From Apostichopus japonicus (taxonomy: Eukaryota; Echinodermata; Holothuroidea; Aspidochirotida; Stichopodidae): a stretch of 64,000 bases of DNA. A model generated the notes under the pieces. It did no database searches. It saw nothing but the letters and a program-made list of their open reading frames with translations, and was not told the origin of the DNA. The DNA lies in assembly GCF_037975245.1 (NCBI RefSeq), contig NC_092568.1:9003001-9067000 (forward strand), written 5' to 3'. Both the position numbers and the translations under genes were made by a program. Positions 1 through 12,100 of the stretch are shown piece after piece (position 1 is the first letter of the stretch; each line of letters opens with the position of its first letter).

Positions 1-3000
1 GAGTAAAATCGCATGAAGCTGATGCTTTTGACCTTGAAAAATACTCCTTAATCACGATGGAGTATAAACGTTTGCAGTGTATGATAACATTTGTAAATTT
101 CTACCTTTTGCTATAGATAGCTCAAAGTAAAAGGAATTTACAAAAAGTATTTGTTTAATGTACCGATCTTCAACTCGTCACAAATGACTTTACATCTTTA
201 TTATTATTATTATTATTATTATTATAATTATTAGGAAGTCGCTTTATAGGTTTGTTGGCAGTCCATCACGGTAGTGTTATGCACCTGCAAAAGGGGAATG
301 AGGTTATAAAACTAGACTTGGTTTCCCCTCATCCCCCCCCCCTCCCCGCCCGTCACTCCCTCATAAAAAAAATCCAATTATAGTATGGCATCTGTGATAT
401 CATCAATTCAATTCGGTAATGTTTAATATACAGATTCTCAATACATCAAAAATCATTTGGCATTTATTTTGTTAGGGCGTTGTTTGCAAGTTTGTTGACC
501 ACCCACGCCTCAGTTGAGTTAATGGGTTTGTCACATTGGAAGGAGGGAAAACAGTGACGGAAATTGGCTTATAAGCCAATTTCCGTCCTCACGGGCCCTC
601 CCCACCATGCCCTTCCATTCAAATAAAACAAGGTCTGTTCTCTTCTAATCTTGGAGGAGGTATAGTTTACATAGCAACATGTACACTTTCATTCCCCTCT
701 ACCTACATAATCAAAATTTGCCTCCTACGTCTTTAGCCTATATGATTGAATGTTTTTTTTTTTTTGGATAGCCTATAATAATATACAGTACATCATTTGC
801 AATAATGACTTGCTGAAACGCGTCATAAACTTTGTCTATTCTCTGCCTTGCATGCATTTGTTTTAATATAAATTAATACATGAAAATAAATTGATGGATT
901 TATATCAATTTTACAGATCGTTTCGTGCAAACTGATCTTCATTATATCTTAATTGCATTATTTGTTTTGTGTCGCGCCGCGCGCGTAAAGTGATTTGTTG
1001 GTGACAAAGAACTCTAAAAATAGCCTTTCAGAGGACAATGAAGCCCACGTAACACCTGCCACAGTTTGGATAATCTAGAAAATGTTTGTAAAGGTTCTAT
1101 TAATTGCGACGTGTGAGTCGAAATTGATTTTTGAAAGGATTTTATAATTTTTCTAATTTTTTTTATTTTAGTCCCTACCCCAACACGGACTATCATACGC
1201 CCTCACACCCCTCCCCCACCCACACCGCATGTGTCGAAACTGGCAATATAGTTGTGTAGTGGTATAACAAAGCAGTCTTTATAGCTCGCCGGATGTTGGC
1301 AAACCTTTGAATGTTTTCACCTCAAGTTACAGGACAAAACTATAAACGGAGGCTCGCCTTATAACTGTTGGTGCCGTCCCCTCCCCACTCCCTCCCCCAA
1401 CTCAGAAACCCCGGCTATGGCCATGGTTTTATATTTGGTAAATGGATGATTCCATTTTTGAGATAGAGGGGAGACATGTTTTTCTATTGATGTCTGGTTA
1501 CTGTTGTTGCCTGTGAGGAATTAACCAGGCTAACAGTCTAGGTGTTAGACTAAGCACTCTCATTGATGAGTGTTTTTTCATTTATATGTTCAATGTGAAT
1601 ATTCTACGTACAATTTGATCATTTTACGTAGCTGTGCTTGCTGGCCAACCCACGCTCATTTATTTTCAACATTTGAGTTGAACAACCTTCATTAATTCAC
1701 CCATAACTCATTAAAAAAGTTCTAATCTAGGCTATGTATGCAACGTCATTATTTGCGTCATGTAGCTAATTTACTGTACGTGTACTGTATAAGTCGCGGT
1801 AGATCACTGTGAAGGTGTTATTAAAGCAGTCACTAACCAGACTGCTTTTGATTTTGAGGGGAGAACACAGATAAACGGATGAAAGCAATTAATCATTTGA
1901 AAAAAAACCCACAAAAAAACAAAACATTTATTTGATATTGCTACTACTTTTGTCGAATTAAAACTTCCGTTCAGCTCGGACGAGGTGTTAGGAGCTCTAT
2001 GGCTTCAATTTTGGGGCCTGGGAAATCTGGGGGAAAAGGACTGCATTCTCACTTTCATAATATACTTCCTGAAAAGTGAAGGTATCAAACGAGAATATGG
2101 TAACATAATTGTTCTGGGGCCCAAACTGGCTCTCGATGGTCCTGTTTTCACCAACCACCAAACATAAACCGGTTGTTCTGACCAGAAAATGAGCTTGAAG
2201 CCACTCGATAATAAATGAACACGACTACAGATACAACAAACCACACGTATACTCATTTTTTATTTTCCAAAATTTTATTGCTTCCTTTTAATTGTTTTGA
2301 ATGCATAGAGTTTTAATTGTAATTCACACAAATACATCTTTATAGGGCAGGTATATCCATCAAGCTAAGCAATCTACCTATTGGTAGTTTCAGACTTAAC
2401 CATCATCAAACAGTCCTAAAAAATGGTTTTGTACTTTTGATATAAAACTTTACGCATCTTACAGCATTGCAAAATTGCCAACGAGATAAAAATACTATAA
2501 ATGTCACTAAATTTGGCAATTACTCTTTAGCGCTTCTTTCCGTTACGACTATTCAAACCCAATGTATTATAAGCTTTCCATATAAATTTTCCTGTGAATG
2601 AATATATAATATCTGCTTTGCACAAAAAGAAAGTCCATCCCAGTAATGATGTCAAGTTTTTCATGGTTTGTATCACTTACTATCGTAAACATTTTCACTT
2701 GAATAAAATAATTTTATTAAAAATATCATATTTTATGCAGACAGAAAGCTTTGACCATTTAAAGACATAATCCTTGGGCTGTGCTGGTTAATAAATCATG
2801 AATCAGTTGATATTTCTAATATTTTATATATTTCATAGACTCCTCTTGTTTGTCTGGCTTGTTTTGTCTACTAAGCATTTCACCAGAGAGATAGGGCAGT
2901 TTTACTTTTAATTTTTTGTCTCTCTCTCTTGGGGGAAACACAATTATGAGTTTGTTGTGAAGTGGAATATGGTTATGTAACTCTAATGGTTATGTAATAC

Positions 3001-3060
3001 ATATGGTTATGCGATATAACTGTAACCAACTGTCGTATATGGACTGTGTTGCAGTTCTAT
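1..3060. other. No gene seen (5' edge of window)
   Basis: AT-rich sequence with short ATT microsatellite runs (about 201-233), C-rich runs and a perfect palindrome at 556-587. None of the small ORFs shows recognisable homology or splice context. Confidence 0.5.
556..587. repeat. Perfect 32-bp palindrome
   Basis: Two 16-nt perfect arms, left gacggaaattggctta, with no spacer. It could be a remnant of a small foldback element or a cruciform-prone site. Confidence 0.9.
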
Positions 3061-3069
3061 GTTATCTTT

Positions 3070-3205
3070 GGCTTGATAACAAGAGAAGGCAATCTTGGCT
3101 TGAAAACAAGAGCAGGTAATCTAGGCTTGAAAACAAGAGATGGTAATTTTGGCTTGAAAACAAGAGAAGATAGTCTTGGCATGAATACAAGAGATGGTAA
3201 TGGGG
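3070..3205. repeat. Short minisatellite, ~27-bp unit
   Basis: About five diverged copies of a unit like ggcttgaaaacaagaga plus about 10 bp. As 27 bp is a multiple of three, it produces spurious ORFs on both strands. Confidence 0.8.
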
Positions 3206-3489
3206 TAGATATGAGGTTAAAGGATGGCTTTAGGCAGAATTTTAGTCTTGATATGTTACAGGCCAAGCAAAGAAAAACAAATTGAGTGCGAGTAAGTTTC
3301 GATAGCCATTTCGATTTTTCAAGATATGCAGCTTTTACTATAATATGTTGAATCTCTGGAACGGTCCTTTAAGACTGTTTTGGCCGAAAAGTTAATGATA
3401 ATCCATTGTTTCTATGAAATCTAATAACTGATCAAAACCAGGATCTTCTAATCTCATAAAACCAGCAGGACATCTCTGGATGGCATAAA

Positions 3490-3675
3490 ATACAATTTTC
3501 CACCGAGTTACTGACCTAATGGATCTGTGTCTTAGACTAAGTGATCCAGCCACTTTGATTAATGACCCTCAAATGTTTAAAGGTTAATTCTTAAAAAATA
3601 TGAAAGTAATATAGAAATACAACCTATCATATCAAAATTAATTTTGTGCCTAAAGTCATCCTCTCAGATGTTGTA
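3490..3675 (+). repeat. SINE-like interspersed repeat, copy 1
   Basis: Shares an ordered set of short blocks with copies near 30180, 59620, 61670 and 62140: gacctaatgg, cttagact, atccagccacttt, atagaaatacaac, cctatcatatcaaaa and aaagtcatc. The head weakly resembles a tRNA A-box; no clear B-box remains. Confidence 0.55.
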
Positions 3676-3699
3676 CATATTTGATTTCATTTCCAAATT

Positions 3700-5190
3700 A
3701 TTGATTATTTATTATTTCTCATGACACCAATTCTCCATGGCTACTTGCACATAACCCTTAGCATTACCTAAACATGTGCATAGCAAAATATAGCATATTG
3801 TTTGCAATTTCAACTTTGGCAATACTTCTTTCTTTTTCTAAAATGAAACATCTACTTACTATGAAAGACTATAAGCAAATCTACTTATAGGTTTTTAACT
3901 TTAATTCATAATTTAATTTCACTCAATTTCTCAAACCACTGTAGTAATGTTTAGTTTATAAACATTCACCTAAAATGACAAAGTTACTGAATGGCAGTGA
4001 AGATGACTATATAGACGTTTGTAGCTAAGATATTAATCCATCATCTTATTAATTATCATTTGAATTTTGTGATTACACAAGTATTGAAAATGGGCAGTAC
4101 TGTTTGTTATCACTCACTAAGCCATTGTGATTATTACTGACTCATCCACGTGGATTACAAAGTTACACTGATTGTCTTGTGACAATTGAACTTTTATATT
4201 TTCCAATCACTTACACTGCAACTAATGAAGGTTATTCAAGTGTATAGTCGATAATGTTCTTTTCATGGAATATTGTTTCAGTTTTTTAATTACTACTTAA
4301 TTCCTTGTCAATCTGCTTTAACGACTTCATTAACAACTTTAGATGTGGCATAGATATCAACAGACCTGTCTGTACTCATGACACATGCAACTGTGATATA
4401 TTTCGCAGGTACTTAGCACACATAACACCATGTGTGATGTGTGTAGCTATTGCATTCACTGTGCATAGTAGGCCTTAACCATTTCTACATATGAAATATC
4501 CCTAACGCTTTGACTGCAAGAGTTACTCAGCACACGTTTCACAATTTCTATTGAACATTCAATATATTCCTGTGATTAATACTGCCAGATGTTCGTATCA
4601 CACACTTCAACTTTGGTTTCTACCTTACAATACATAAAACGATACATTACTAATGCAACTAATGTTCAGGTATTTGTATAGCTTAATAAAGTTCAGCACT
4701 AGCTCTTACAATTGCTAAACTTTGATAGTCATATGCAAATTGAGCCTCATGAATAATTATTTCTTTAACGATTCGTACATTCCTTTTTAAGTGACACAAT
4801 AAATCACACCATTACCGTACATTTCTCTGTCAAATAAATCTGAATAAATATTTCTCTGTTGTTTTATGTTTCCCTCACCCAAAAAGCAGAGATAATGATA
4901 TTTTTATAGGAATGTTACCCTTATAATCCTCAAATATAGTCTTTCATTTCCATGCAATGTACAGAGGTGCCTACAGAATAAATAAAAACAAACAGTCCCG
5001 TTGCTATGACAACCAGCATAACTTCAATAGCAACTAAACGAGAAAACAAAACATTGGATTTTTCAAACGGAAAACATACAGATCGACATGATTGCTCCAA
5101 AATATGCCAGAAAAAGTCGAATAAATTATCGCTGATGATGATGCTTCGATTAAATTCAACAAACACTTTAACATCACCTTCAAAGCATTT
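3700..5190. other. No gene seen
   Basis: AT-rich, unique-looking sequence. A 102-codon minus-strand ORF at 4930-5238 has one hydrophobic stretch but no recognised homology or splice support. Confidence 0.4.
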
Positions 5191-5194
5191 TGCC

Positions 5195-5368
5195 TTACTG
5201 AGACCTTTTAAATGTCTACAAATTAAACCTCTCTTCAATGTAGAAAAATACTGTCTTACTGGGACCTATTAAGTGTCTACAAATTAAGCCTCCCTTCAAT
5301 GTGTAGCAAAATACTATGTCTTACTGAGACCTAGTAAATGTCTACAAATTAAACCCTCTTCAATGTAG
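5195..5368. repeat. Tandem repeat, about 2.5 copies of a ~70-bp unit
   Basis: Repeated order of blocks: gagacct, gtctacaaattaa, cctc(c)cttcaatgt, atactgtcttact. It lies within the likely SELENON 3' UTR or flank. Confidence 0.85.
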
Positions 5369-5958
5369 AAACATCATATGGAAGGTCATGACATCTAGAT
5401 CAGTACTTCTGAAATCTTCTAGCAATCATTAGGCGTGCTAAAATTTGGGGTGTCAGACACTTGATGACCTTTGACCAAATCTCTCGACTACTATTCCGTT
5501 AAGAAATATTTGAAGCAATCTTCTTGTACTTATTGTTGTTACCTTGCTTACGATGATTATCCACCAGAGAAAAACTCTACAAGATCTTCACAGCATATGA
5601 ACATTAAATAAAAAATTAGCACTTACCCCATTTTGCTTGAGACTTGTGTAATAAACAAGAGACACTTTTGAAAAGTAGCATAATCACATGTAAAAATTTC
5701 AAAACAGACAAATTTTGAAATTTTCTGTTTTACGTTCATATTTATGAAATGAAACATGACTAATCAAGGCTGATCATCAGTGATCACTGAACTAATATAT
5801 GGTTTCAGATATCAAATGTCATAAAATTATGAAAAAGCTGCTTAAAAAAGAAACGAAAAACAGAGCTGATGTGTAACCTAAGCAGATCAATTTACAAGAA
5901 GGTAACTACTGTAGCACATCTGGAAAGACTTGGGAATAGGCAAGACTATCAACCTCAC

Positions 5959-6115
5959 CTACTGAGAAAAGAATCCAAGCCTCTTAGCTCGATTAACTCC
6001 TTCTGTCAGAAAGTTTGTGTACACGGTCACCAAAGGATCACTCAATAATCTGAAATCAGATGATAAAACGTTATTAATATCAGCCATTTGTCTTGCCTGA
6101 TATACATGTGTCGAG
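5959..6115 (-). CDS. SELENON: SELENON exon 9 with stop
   Basis: Encodes the C-terminus ending [16 protein letters not shown] and a TAG stop. I chose acceptor tttgcttag (exon start 6115) because it keeps phase and has a pyrimidine-rich tract. A second phase-compatible AG about 30 bp downstream would give a slightly shorter protein. Confidence 0.85.
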
Positions 6116-9100
6116 CTAAGCAAAGTTAAAATGGTCAGGACTTCTTCGAAAGATGAGGGAGAAGGGGGGGGTAATTTTCTTTTCAAATTTTCCTCCATGG
6201 ATAAAAAAGTAAAACTTTATACTCCAAATGATGCATCCTGAGGCATAGTTAGACTATAAATTAGGTTTAAATGCAAACTTGTGCTGATAAGTATTTTTTT
6301 AAATTTTTCAGGGGGGGGGGAAAGGGGGTTGTTCACTCCCACACCTATCGGATCTGCATCTCAGGGCTTTCATGGGCTCTGAGAGCGGTCCAATTAGAGT
6401 GGTCCAATTATTGGAAATATAACAAACACCCTGATGGAATGTTTTTCTGCACAAACTGACAGTGGAGGCAGAAAGATCATAACAATGATCTAACAGACAT
6501 TGACTTACTCAGTGACTGACACGGAAGACTCATGACTCTCATCCAGCATATCGTTGGCATTGACTTCATGAATCACCGTTCCGTTTGGAAGAGAGATCAA
6601 CATTTGGACGGGAAAACTGAAGCGAGATATGAAAAGAGAGTATAAAGTTTTGAGAAAGGCTCCCCACCAACACTTGGCGCACAAGATAAGTGAAATCAAC
6701 TGATATGGTTAAAGAAATGGATATGGGTTTTAAAGATGACAAAGGACTCTACACTTGAATAAAAGTTGAAAGAATTAGTGCAAGAGAAGTCTCATGTCAT
6801 ACACATAGCAGTTTTACAGAATTTCTTCAATCGAAGATTTAAACTTTCTTCGTTTACTACACTGTCTTCAAAAATCGTTATGCAAAAATGGCTGACTACA
6901 TGCAAAGATGGCAGGTTTGGTACATGAAAAAAAATTAAGACACTGTTAGGGAAAATGATAATTCAGAAATATTTCTGTAAAAAGGATAACGCTGAAGTTA
7001 TCCCCTTTCGAGTCTTTCAAACAAGAAGCAACAGGGTTGGCGAAACGAAGGCATGAAAAATTTGTCGGACTTTCAAAGGTGATTTTACTGGAAGTTAATT
7101 TCTCCAAACTTTATATTTTATAGTAAACTAACAGTTGTCAACAATCAATTTACCTGAGAAGTGTCTTCCCTGTCAAACAAAAAAGAGGCATTAACCATGC
7201 TTTGAAATTTCTCTAACATTCTGTAATATCTCGTAAGATTTGCTTAAAAAATTTGCTTAAAGAATTTTTGCAAATTTCTGTCAATGAAAAGCAAAATGTG
7301 TTCTTGCTTTATGCTGCACCCATACTGTCTGCTTTTCGTAGCATGAATTATTATTCTGCCAGGACAAAAACCGTGATTCCTGCTTAAACATATCTGATAA
7401 CTGTGAAGAAGGAAAATTGATGAATCATCTCCTAAATTATGGCATCCACCTTGTGGACTTTTGGTGCACAGGTGTAAAAATAGCAACCCCATGGGGGGAG
7501 ATATACAGTATAGGAGTATGTTCCGCTCCACGTTTTTAGTAGCTTCTTTTGCAACTGTTGTGTCCCTGTTAATCACCATCGAATTTCTGTTTACTTTATA
7601 CTACATTTACCTGAAACTGCAACCCCAAGGAGAAAGATATATCTTTAAGCTCAACAATTACATTATAGGTACGTAAATGCTCATAAATATTACAAACAAA
7701 TTCAAATACCATGACTAACCCTTGTTGTTACCGAGTTGAACAGAGACAACAAGAATGGTGAAAACCTTTTGGCCTATTTAATAATTAAATGGAATGGCCT
7801 CAAATCTATACATGAGAGGAGGAGACTTACTTATACTTCTCTAGACAGAGTGTGGCTAAGTTTGCTGCATAACTATTGACTTGATCATCCTTGGCTTCCT
7901 GCAAGTCCGCGACAAGAGACCAGCTGCTAACGAAGTAAGTCTGTAACAGCTTCAGGACGGGCGGACTCTCGAGAGATGTCTCTCTCAAAGTCCGCCCCGA
8001 ACCTGAGAGCAAATAATCAAAAGGGTTTGGAGCTTTTATTATGTTAGGAGTTTACAGGATGCAATAAAAGCCTTAAGACACGTTTGTGACGATTGGTTAT
8101 TCCAGTTTTGGGGACACGAATTTCGCATCGAACAATTTCGCTAGTTTGATGAATCTATGTCTTGATTGGATTTGTACGATTTTGAGAATCTGTTCCTTTT
8201 TTTCCATCAACATTAGAATCTAGGATGACCACTCTCATATGTGCACTGATCTAGCCTTCTCTGCAAGAATCTAGCCAGACTTGCCACTTTCATTAAATAT
8301 AGAGGCTAAATATTTTGCAACATTGTTGGCATATGTATATTGTGCACAAAATTGTGTCAATTACTAGTGAATCTGGTACAGTGGGTTGCTATAATGTAGA
8401 TGGGGTGGGGAGGGTGGGGGAGCATAACATGTCATGGAAGGGCCAAAGCCACTTGAAGGATTGGGGTGCTTGAAGGTGACCCTCATGTAGGGTAATGTGG
8501 GGGGTCTTAACCCACAAAGAAAATTAAACATTTCAACATAAACTGGTGCAACCTCGCAAGACCATAGATAATGTCATCAATTAGCTCTACACAAAAGGGT
8601 GTACTAATAAACTTTTTTGACTTTGTCTGAGGCAGTGGTCTAATTCTCTCTAAGACTAAATGAAAATCCCGACTGAAACATTCCCCGACTGACGATGGGA
8701 AGTTGGTGGACAAAACCATCCTCCCCCTCCCCCCCTCCTACCTGTCCCCCATGAGCATGTCAGTGAGCTAAATGACATACGAACAAAGTTTTGCAGTTTT
8801 AGAAACAAAAATTGCTCCTTCCCTCTCTCTGTTTCCCTCCCTCTTCTAAATTCCTGATCTCAGCCAGGGCCAGTTAGGATCTTACCTCAGCATGACTGGT
8901 CATCCAGTGCACCCCAAAGGAGGATGCTGTGGACTAACTTCTTCTCTCCTTCTGCACGCTGGAAAGCCTCTTGGAATGGAAGATAAGGAATCTATGAAGT
9001 AGATCAAACAAAATCAAGCATCATAAAAATGGCTGAAATGATTGTTCATAATCATCTATATGATGATATCACTCATTTCTAATAATTTTTTTTGTTTCTT

Positions 9101-12100
9101 TAATAAATTCCAAACATGATGAAATAAAATATAAACTATTAGATTATGATATATTTTAAATCAATTGCAAATCAAAGTACCTGTGAACATAAATGATAAC
9201 TCTTGCTTTTTTGTGGTAGCTGTGTTTCCATATCCATTTTCAAAACAAAGGATGGATTTCAGATTATCAACTTTACAGGGCTAATTTTTAAGGTTTTTTT
9301 TCTTTTTCTGGTTATCCAATGGGCAAACAGGTCTTATTTTTTGGTTATTCGAACGCCCATTTGGTTTTCCATAAAATACAGCAAAGTAACAGAGAACAAC
9401 TGTTATGTAAACTGTAGGAGAGTTCTTTGGTTTGGTTATTAGAACACCAGCTTTGGGCCAAGAGATGGATGATAGGCATACCTCTAGTTTTCTTTTCTTT
9501 CAGTATCTCCAAGTGGTGCAGGGTGGTATCAATTTATCATTAACTATCCATGGCATGGTCAATAAACCATTACCTATCCATGGCATGGTCATTAAACCAT
9601 GACCTATCCATGGCATGGTCATTAAACCATTACCTATCCATGGCATGGTCATTAAACCATTACCTATCCATGGCATGGTCATTAAACCATTATCTATCCA
9701 TGGCATGGTCATTAAACCATTACCTATCCATGGCATGGTCATTAAACCATTACCTATCCATGGCATGGTCATTAAACCATTACCTATCCATGGCATGGTC
9801 ATTAAACCATAACCTATCCATGGCATGGTCATTAACCCATAACCTATCCATGGCATGGCCATTAACCTATAACCTATCCATGGTATGGTCATTAAACCAT
9901 GACCTATCCATGACATGGTGATTAAACCATTACCTATCCATGGCATGGTCATTAAACCATTACCTATCCATGGCATGGTCATTAACCCATAACCTATCCA
10001 TGGCATGGCCATTAACCTATAACCTATCCATGGTATGGTCATTAAACCATGACCTATCCATGACATGGTGATTAAACCATAACCTATCCATGGCATGGTC
10101 ATTAAACCATTACCTATCCATGGCATGGTCATTAAACCATTATCTATCCATGGCATGGTCATTAACCCATAACCTATCCATGGCATGGCCATTAACCTAT
10201 AACCTATCCATGGTATGGTCATTAAACCATGACCTATCCATGACATGGTGATTAAACCATAACCTATCCATGGCATGGCCATTAACCTATAACCTATCCA
10301 TGGTATGGTCATTAAACCATGACCTATCCATGACATGGTGATTAAACCATTACCTATCCATGGCATGGTCATTAAACCATTACCTATTCATGGCATGGTC
10401 ATTAAACCATTACCTATCCATGGCATAGTCATTGAACCATTACTTATCAATGGCATGGGTCTTTAAGTAACAATTTTGGTTTCAAACATATATACACTGC
10501 AATTATTTTTATAGCAAAAGTGTCTTACTGTTTCACCTGTGCACTTACTAAAAATCTTAACTTTATCAACGGACTGCACTTCATAAACATTACATTCATG
10601 TAAATCTACACAATTCTTACCACCACAGGTACATGGTGGGTAGTCAGGTACCCTTTATTCAGGACTTTTTCTTCAAATATTTCTTTATCTTGAATTACAT
10701 AACACAAGCTCAGCATGTTTACAAACAAACAAAAACCTTTTTAAACGGATAAAACTGGAGTTCTATCGCCTTCATCGCCTCCTCTGTGGTGACAGCAAAG
10801 TCCCAAGTTATCGCCTCTCTATATTTCTTGGAGTGATGGTTCTCTGGCTCAAAGAGGACTTCGCCATCTTCACCATAGATTGCTACTTGCATAGATGGTT
10901 CAGGTGACGTCAATCTCATCTCTGGTAAGAACCCAATATCAACCTCCATATTGCTATCGTCGGATGAACCATAAAGCCACTCCATGTCTAGTATGATTAA
11001 TTAAGAATTAAAAAGGATGAACAGTACAAAAGCAAATCGGATGGATTGCATTTGAAGAATGAAAATCCAAGGCATTTTATACACAAGTAGCATGTGATTA
11101 CCAGAATACAAGCTAGGATAAAATTATCTAGTATTTCTAAACTTATATAAATCTTAACCTATTTTTGTGATCTTAAATGACTTGCTTACCATGTAGTACA
11201 AATTTTTCATGGAAAAATGGTGTTGATTTTCATCCAAGTGTGCTCCTTTGTTTGTACCATGAAGTTAAAAGAACACACTTTGGTGGAATTATTGTAAGTT
11301 TCATGAAAAATGGACAAAACGCTACCAAAAAAGAACATGTTAAGAAAGCAAAGTTAGCAACTTTTGTACACTGAAGTTTTACTACTTTCAGTATTTTATG
11401 ATAATTAAATTTATAAATCTGAAAACTGCTGTACAAAATGTGACCACTAAATTAAACAGTGCTATGTTTCTGTGTACAAAAATGGAGCTCCTACATCTTG
11501 GCATCCTTCCCCACCTTTGCACAGCATGTTAATATGTATACTTCATAAAGCTAAAATAGATCCTGGATGCTTACCCACATTAAGGCTCTTATTTGTTGGT
11601 ACGTACAGGCTGAAATGTTCGATATGCGATGAATCCTTCGTGGCTATAATATTACCCACAATCTGGCCAGGGGTAAACCAAAATGGATGATTTGGTGGCT
11701 CATTGAGCTGAAACTCGGCATGAATTCTGTGAAGTAAAAATTCAAAAATAAAGAGCGTCAATAATTCTTACAAACTTGAGCATCCATTTGTATCTTTTCC
11801 TACTCATTTACATCACATACATTCTCACATCTCTATTAACTACATTCAGATCAGACACTGAAATTCAAGTTCAACTGGGAGCTAAAAGAGAAAATTCCGT
11901 CGGTGTAAAAGTAACTTGATCCAAACTTGAAGATTTCAATCTGGAAGCAGAGACCGATATTAAACACAAAACTCTGCAGAATAAAAAAATCAGTGTAATC
12001 TCTCGTTTGGATTAAAGCTGACCTTGATGGGATTGCTCACATTTGAATCAGATCGGACTCTGATCTCAATTAATACACGAAAATTACATCCAGGTGGACA

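Noticed and set aside
3046-3285. 79-codon repetitive ORF
   Set aside because: Product of a 27-bp minisatellite; no conserved protein.
4930-5238. 102-codon minus-strand ORF with a hydrophobic stretch
   Set aside because: No homology or splice support; it overlaps the tandem repeat and probable SELENON 3' flank.
8887-8889. TGA as a premature stop or pseudogene mutation in SELENON
   Set aside because: It is exactly at the selenocysteine position of the family, with intact frame and splice sites on both sides and a recoding hairpin after it.
9500-10372. 290-codon minus-strand ORF and a 123-codon plus-strand ORF
   Set aside because: Both are translations of the 30-bp minisatellite, whose period is a multiple of three; they lie in a SELENON intron.
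9541-10458. Possible CRISPR array
   Set aside because: Units are contiguous with no unique spacers and the DNA is clearly eukaryotic.
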